Part shown: positions 54,320 through 58,218 of the stretch, piece by piece | Layout: every line of letters begins with the position of its first letter | How positions within the stretch are numbered: the stretch's first letter is position 1 | NCBI GenBank assembly: GCA_003709165.1 | Contig: RDRZ01000011.1 | Span: 1 to 58,218, forward strand | From: Flavobacteriaceae bacterium PRS1 | Lineage (GTDB): Bacteria > Bacteroidota > Bacteroidia > Flavobacteriales > Flavobacteriaceae | DNA length: 58,218 nt | Direction: 5' to 3' | The notes under the pieces: model-generated | Database searches by the model: none | The model's input: the letters and a program-made list of their open reading frames with translations, nothing else | What the model was told of the DNA's origin: nothing | Translations under genes and position numbers: made by a program

Positions 54320-55462
54320 TTACAAAACCCTTTTTATTATTTGTGCTTTATTAAGGGTTTCTTCCCATTCATTTTCAGGAATTGAATCTTTAGTAATTCC
54401 GCCACCAACGTATAAAATTGCTTTATTATCTTTTAATTGCATACATCGTAAATTGACGTACAACTCTGAATTATCAGCATTTATTTCTCCCAAAAATCCA
54501 GTATAAAACTCACGATTATAGTTTTCATTGTTTAGAATAAATTCTTTGGATTTGTTTTTAGGCAAACCACAAACTGCAGGAGTTGGATGCAAAGTGCAAA
54601 GCACTTGTTTAAAGTATTCTGACTTCAACAAAGCTTTGCCGGATAAAGAAAGTTTGAAGTTTAAGGTTCCTTTAATGATAGTTTGTAAGTGCAAGAGATT
54701 TCCTGTTTTTATAGTTTCTGTTTTAGATTTACTAATTTTTATTACTGAAGACTGAAGATTGCTAACTATATAATCGGTTACAAATTGTTGTTCTTGTTTT
54801 TCTTTGTCATTCCATTCAACATCTAATTTTCCTTTATAAATTTTCGTTCCAGCTAAAGCCATTGTAGAAAAACGGTTGCCTTGTGTTTTTAACAAGGTTT
54901 CTGGAGTTGCACCCAACCATAACCCAACTTTTGGATGATACCACATATATACAAAGGTAGATGTGTATGTATTTAGCAACCTTTTGAAAATTGAAATTGG
55001 ATTGTTATTAGTTAATGAAACTATTTCTTGTCGAGATAATACAACTTTTTGAAACTGCTTATCGCGAATGGCTTCAATTCCTTTTTTAACAAGATTAATG
55101 TGATGCTTTTTAGATTCTGTCATTCCTATCTTTTGACTCCGCTCAAGATAAACTTCGGCAGGAATCTCATCATAGTTTTTATTTAAAGCTCCTATTATAT
55201 GTGATTTTTCGCTTTGGCTCAAAATATCTTGCACACATATTATAGTATTAGAATTCTCTAAAGGAATTAAAACAGCATTCTCCTTATTATCAAAAAGTGC
55301 AAAAACAAATCCGCTTTCGGTAAATTTATTTGTGGTGTAAAGTTCTGAATCTTTCTGAAGTATTGCATTTACAGAAAGTGTATTTGGTTTTCTATAAGCC
55401 ACAAAAGGCAGTTCATTTTCAAACTGTTGGTTAAGACTTTCAAAAAAACCTTCCGAATTCAT
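54320..55462 (-). CDS. menF: Isochorismate synthase
   Basis: 380 residues of the chorismate-binding family. It isomerises chorismate to isochorismate. Motifs include KKGIEAIRDKQFQKVVLSRQ, the LLGATPETLL-like LWLGATPETLL, LHPTPAVCGLPK with the active His, and FYTGFLGEINAD plus YVGGGITKDSIPENEWEET near the end. First committed enzyme of the menaquinone cluster here, between the thioesterase gene (abutting) and menD. Confidence 0.94.
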   Translation of the reverse strand: MNSEGFFESLNQQFENELPFVAYRKPNTLSVNAILQKDSELYTTNKFTESGFVFALFDNKENAVLIPLENSNTIICVQDILSQSEKSHIIGALNKNYDEIPAEVYLERSQKIGMTESKKHHINLVKKGIEAIRDKQFQKVVLSRQEIVSLTNNNPISIFKRLLNTYTSTFVYMWYHPKVGLWLGATPETLLKTQGNRFSTMALAGTKIYKGKLDVEWNDKEKQEQQFVTDYIVSNLQSSVIKISKSKTETIKTGNLLHLQTIIKGTLNFKLSLSGKALLKSEYFKQVLCTLHPTPAVCGLPKNKSKEFILNNENYNREFYTGFLGEINADNSELYVNLRCMQLKDNKAILYVGGGITKDSIPENEWEETLNKAQIIKRVL

Positions 55463-55888
55463 CTATTTAGATTTAGGAAGTGCTATCGTAGTTAATTTAC
55501 ACACCGAAACTAAATTGTCAGCATCATCAGTAATTCTAATATCAAACAATTGCGTTGTTTTTCCTTTGTGAATAAATGTAGCTTTAGCATATACAAAACC
55601 TTCTGTTACACTTTTTAAATGGTTTGCCGAAATTTCTATACCACGAATAAAAAAATCGCTTGTATTTAAAAAAAAATGTGCAGCAAAACTTCCAACACTT
55701 TCGGCTAAAGCAACAGTTGCACCACCGTGAAGTACGCCCTCTGGTTGATAAACTCTTGTGTTTACAGGCATTTTAGCTATCAGATAATCATCGCCTACAT
55801 CAATTATTTCTATGTTTAAAGTTTCCATTAGTGTATTTTTACAAACCGAATTAGCATGAGCCAAAATTTCTTTTTTAGATAATTTCAT
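55463..55888 (-). CDS. menI: PaaI-family thioesterase, likely DHNA-CoA hydrolase
   Basis: 141 residues with the hotdog fold: GVLHGGATVALAESVGSFAA is the catalytic PaaI signature (HGG..xE), and GIEISANHLKSVTEGFVYAK the second strand. Adjacent to menF with no gap (the stop of this gene abuts the menF start), it most likely hydrolyses DHNA-CoA in menaquinone synthesis, as MenI does in E. coli; the substrate is inferred from position. Confidence 0.85.
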   Translation of the reverse strand: MKLSKKEILAHANSVCKNTLMETLNIEIIDVGDDYLIAKMPVNTRVYQPEGVLHGGATVALAESVGSFAAHFFLNTSDFFIRGIEISANHLKSVTEGFVYAKATFIHKGKTTQLFDIRITDDADNLVSVCKLTTIALPKSK

Positions 55889-55918
55889 AGAAATAATATA
55901 TTTTTGTAAAAGTACAAA

Positions 55919-56590
55919 ATGAACGTCAAAATGAATTCAACCGAAAAAGAAATTTCTTATACATCAACAAACTCGTATTCCACTTTAAATTCATTGACAC
56001 ACAAAACAAAAACTGTTTGGTTTGTGTGTCATGGAATGGGATATTTAAGTCGTTATTTTATAAACTATTTTAAGGAATTAAATCCCGAAGAAAATTACAT
56101 TATTTCACCACAAGCACAAAGCAAATATTATATTGCTCCAAAATTCAAACATGTTGGAGGCAGTTGGCTTACCAAAGAAAATACCATAAAAGAAACTGAA
56201 AACGTCATGCAATATTTTGATGCTGTTTTAAAGGCAGAGCAATTACCAAAAGACATAAACTTTATTGTTTTAGGATATTCGCAAGGCGTTTCGGTTGCTA
56301 TGCGTTATGTAGTAAAAAGACAACTGAATTGTAATCAATTGGTATTAATGTCTGGTGGAATTCCTAATGAATTAGTATCAAAAGATTTTGACTTTTTAAA
56401 AGGGAAAACTAAAGTTTTATTAATTTATGGTACACAAGACGAGTATATGAATGAGAAGCGTATGGTTTATGAAAAGCAGCGCATTCATGAATTGTTTGGA
56501 ATTAAAGTTGATATTATCCCTTTTGAAGGAAAACATGAAGTGAACACAGCGATAATTAACAATTTGTGCTCCTCTAAAAAACATAAATAA
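55919..56590 (+). CDS. Alpha/beta hydrolase (carboxylesterase/Abhydrolase_2-like)
   Basis: 223 residues. The nucleophile elbow is IVLGYSQGVSVAMRY (GxSxG), and the other likely triad members are D in YGTQDEYM and H in EGKHEV. A second ATG four codons downstream (MNSTEK) is possible. It resembles phospholipase/carboxylesterase proteins. It is divergent from menI with 30 bases between starts. Because MenH is not otherwise seen, it is a candidate for that step, but its GYSQG motif is equally normal in unrelated esterases. Confidence 0.8.
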   Translation: MNVKMNSTEKEISYTSTNSYSTLNSLTHKTKTVWFVCHGMGYLSRYFINYFKELNPEENYIISPQAQSKYYIAPKFKHVGGSWLTKENTIKETENVMQYFDAVLKAEQLPKDINFIVLGYSQGVSVAMRYVVKRQLNCNQLVLMSGGIPNELVSKDFDFLKGKTKVLLIYGTQDEYMNEKRMVYEKQRIHELFGIKVDIIPFEGKHEVNTAIINNLCSSKKHK

Positions 56591-56593
56591 ACA

Positions 56594-56623
56594 TTGCAGA
56601 TTATTAAATATTGATTATTTTTG
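56594..56623 (+). promoter_or_regulatory. Bacteroidota promoter of rplS
   Basis: TTG at 56594-56596, a 19-base spacer and TATTTTTG at 56616-56623 fit the consensus exactly. Transcription should start near 56629. Confidence 0.75.
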
Positions 56624-56628
56624 CAGAC

Positions 56629-56698
56629 AATTTCGGGTTAACCTCTGGCGAGAATCGTAAATGTTGTTTCGAATTAATTATTATTAAATTTTAAAGAC
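56629..56698 (+). promoter_or_regulatory. rplS leader, possible ribosomal protein autoregulatory element
   Basis: About 70 bases between the predicted start and the rplS ATG, containing TTCGGGTTAACCTCTGGCGA and GAATCGTAAATG. An L19 leader class has been described for flavobacteria (recalled). Identity with it is not proven; the clear spacing and unusual content of the leader support regulation. Confidence 0.45.
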
Positions 56699-57052
56699 AT
56701 GGAATCTTTATTAAAATACGTCCAAGACGAATTTGTAACAAAAAAAGACTTAGCCAAGTTTAGTGCTGGTGATACAATTACAGTGTATTACGAAATTAAA
56801 GAAGGTAACAAAACACGTACTCAGTTTTATAGAGGCGTCGTTTTACAAAGAAGAGGAACTGGTAGTTCTGAAACTTTTACCATTAGAAAAATGTCTGGTA
56901 CCATTGGAGTAGAACGTATTTTTCCTATTAATATGCCTGCTTTACAAAAAATTGAAGTCAATAAAAGAGGTAAAGTTCGTAGAGCGCGAATCTTTTACTT
57001 TAGAGGTCTTACAGGTAAAAAAGCCAGAATTAAAGAAAGTAGAGATAGATAG
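56699..57052 (+). CDS. rplS: 50S ribosomal protein L19
   Basis: 117 residues, the normal length. The start ESLLKYVQDEFVTKKDLAKF is followed by the SAGDTITVYYEIKEGNKTR segment, the RRGTGSSETFTIRKMSGTIG core and the C-terminal VRRARIFYFRGLTGKKARIK. L19 sits at the 30S-50S interface. It is a single gene with its own promoter and terminator. Confidence 0.98.
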   Translation: MESLLKYVQDEFVTKKDLAKFSAGDTITVYYEIKEGNKTRTQFYRGVVLQRRGTGSSETFTIRKMSGTIGVERIFPINMPALQKIEVNKRGKVRRARIFYFRGLTGKKARIKESRDR

Positions 57053-57081
57053 TAAAAATTATACTATTAAAATAATAAAAT

Positions 57082-57116
57082 GCTGTTTCGAAGAAAATTT
57101 GGAACAGCTTTTTTTA
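57082..57116 (+). terminator. rplS Rho-independent terminator
   Basis: GCTGTTTC (57082-57089) pairs with GGAACAGC (57101-57108), 8 bp with an 11-base loop, followed at once by seven T. It lies 30 bases after the rplS stop. Confidence 0.85.
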
Positions 57117-57299
57117 TTAACAAAAGTTAATAACTATGGTTTATAAATGGTTAATATCTAATTAGGACAAAAATTTTCTTTTTTAAATTCTTACAATATA
57201 TTAGCCAAAGAATTAACAACAACATTGTTGGTTTTATTTGAAAAAATAAATTTAAACTAATTCTTAAATAAAGTAACGTTCTTTATATAATTGTTTTTT

Positions 57300-57720
57300 G
57301 AGGTGTTGAGGAACCATGTGTATGCATGTGTAAACCGAAAGACCATGAAATCTTAAAAAGTGCTGAATGTTTCGGCAGACAGTAATTAGAAAAATGGAAA
57401 GTTTCTAAAATTAGCAGGATCGAAAGTGAAATCTAAATAAAAGAAGCAATGCTTTAAAGGTTGTAAATTGTGAAAACGAAATACAAACGATGAAGGATCA
57501 AGAAAAACAATTAAACTGAAGCATTTTGGTAACATGTCAATTCATTTTGAAAGTTACAACAGAATGTTTCATTGATATAGGGACACTTGAACCGAAAAGA
57601 GTGAAAGATGAAAATTCGATCATTTGAGGTTAGTTGCAAAGCTAAATAGGTCATGTAGAACTGTATCAAAGAAAGCCATGTCAGAGTAGTTAATTCTACC
57701 GTGATATGGCTTTTGTTTTT
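57300..57720 (+). ncRNA. Candidate noncoding RNA of about 400 nt
   Basis: After the rplS terminator comes a stretch with no reading frame of note but several local hairpins: CATGTGTATGCATG (57315), TGCTGAA/TTCGGCA (57361-57377), TTAGAAA/TTTCTAA (57386-57408) and a strong terminator at 57672-57720. Its purine-rich, GAAAG-containing sequence differs from the AT-rich spacers around it. It matches no RNA class I can identify: not tmRNA, RNase P RNA or SRP RNA by their conserved motifs. Start position approximate; no clear promoter found. Confidence 0.5.
57672..57720 (+). terminator. Two-stem Rho-independent terminator
   Basis: AAAGCCAT (57672) pairs with ATGGCTTT (57706), TCA with TGA, and GTAG with CTAC inside; T tracts follow. 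It ends the candidate noncoding RNA and is unrelated to rplS. Confidence 0.8.

Positions 57721-58218
<498 letters not shown>

Noticed and set aside
57300-57720. tmRNA or RNase P RNA
   Set aside because: The alanyl-tRNA-like ends and tag frame of tmRNA and the GAGGAAAGTCC-type core of RNase P RNA are absent.

Overview
This AT-rich window looks like a chromosomal segment of a marine-type member of the Flavobacteriaceae (Bacteroidota). The evidence is the gene content (DUF5686 outer-membrane proteins, a CAL67264-type small membrane protein, DUF3857/transglutaminase proteins, DUF6503, the bacillithiol-type YtxJ protein, a futalosine-independent men pathway), many short lipoproteins with Cys-ending signal peptides, and promoters of the Bacteroidota form TTG-N19-TAnnTTTG (clearest before the SRP RNA and rplS). 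No rRNA or tRNA gene, CRISPR array or complete insertion sequence was recognised.

Layout. 1-9.7 kb: partial fructose-6-phosphate aldolase/transaldolase, an SDR, the SRP RNA, a glutaminyl cyclase, a thioesterase, lipoproteins, glyA, fumarylacetoacetase and ytxJ. 9.8-22.7 kb: clpB, a cupin lipoprotein, a histidine phosphatase, smpB, a DUF5686 protein, an M20 peptidase, pcm and the ABC-F factor ettA. 22.8-27.9 kb: a structured flavobacterial repeat, a pirin, then a compact minus-strand redox unit (FMN reductase, YjdI-CDGSH fusion, TMEM175 channel, double CDGSH protein, glutamate-synthase-like flavoprotein, MarR regulator). 28-36.3 kb: acyl-CoA carboxylase beta subunit, MFS transporter, an unusual VWA/plug/TPR protein, DoxX, an M24 peptidase and a broken VWA gene. 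36.4-56.6 kb: the menaquinone locus (menE, menC, menA, menB, menD, menF and a PaaI/MenI-like thioesterase, all minus strand), broken up by a tandem DUF3857 pair, an accessory cassette and an Mrr-type restriction gene. 56.6-58.2 kb: rplS with promoter, leader and terminator, a possible noncoding RNA of about 400 nt with its own terminator, and the start of a monomeric isocitrate dehydrogenase.

The men genes together give nearly the whole chorismate-to-demethylmenaquinone pathway (MenF, D, C, E, B, thioesterase, A). MenH is not identifiable; an alpha/beta hydrolase divergent from menI is a candidate.

The most notable signals are: (1) a higBA toxin-antitoxin pair split by a 3.5-kb cassette carrying a sulfotransferase-like protein, a methyltransferase and a phytanoyl-CoA-dioxygenase-like protein, with both higB and higA truncated at the junctions; (2) a 730-residue VWA, carboxypeptidase-regulatory, TonB-plug-like and TPR protein with no beta-barrel; (3) the unassigned noncoding transcription unit after rplS; (4) three genes each interrupted by one in-frame stop (TAA, TGA, TAG) with the frame intact on both sides, plus one probable homopolymer frameshift; (5) several dispersed palindromic repeat families, one copy of which lies in frame inside menD.
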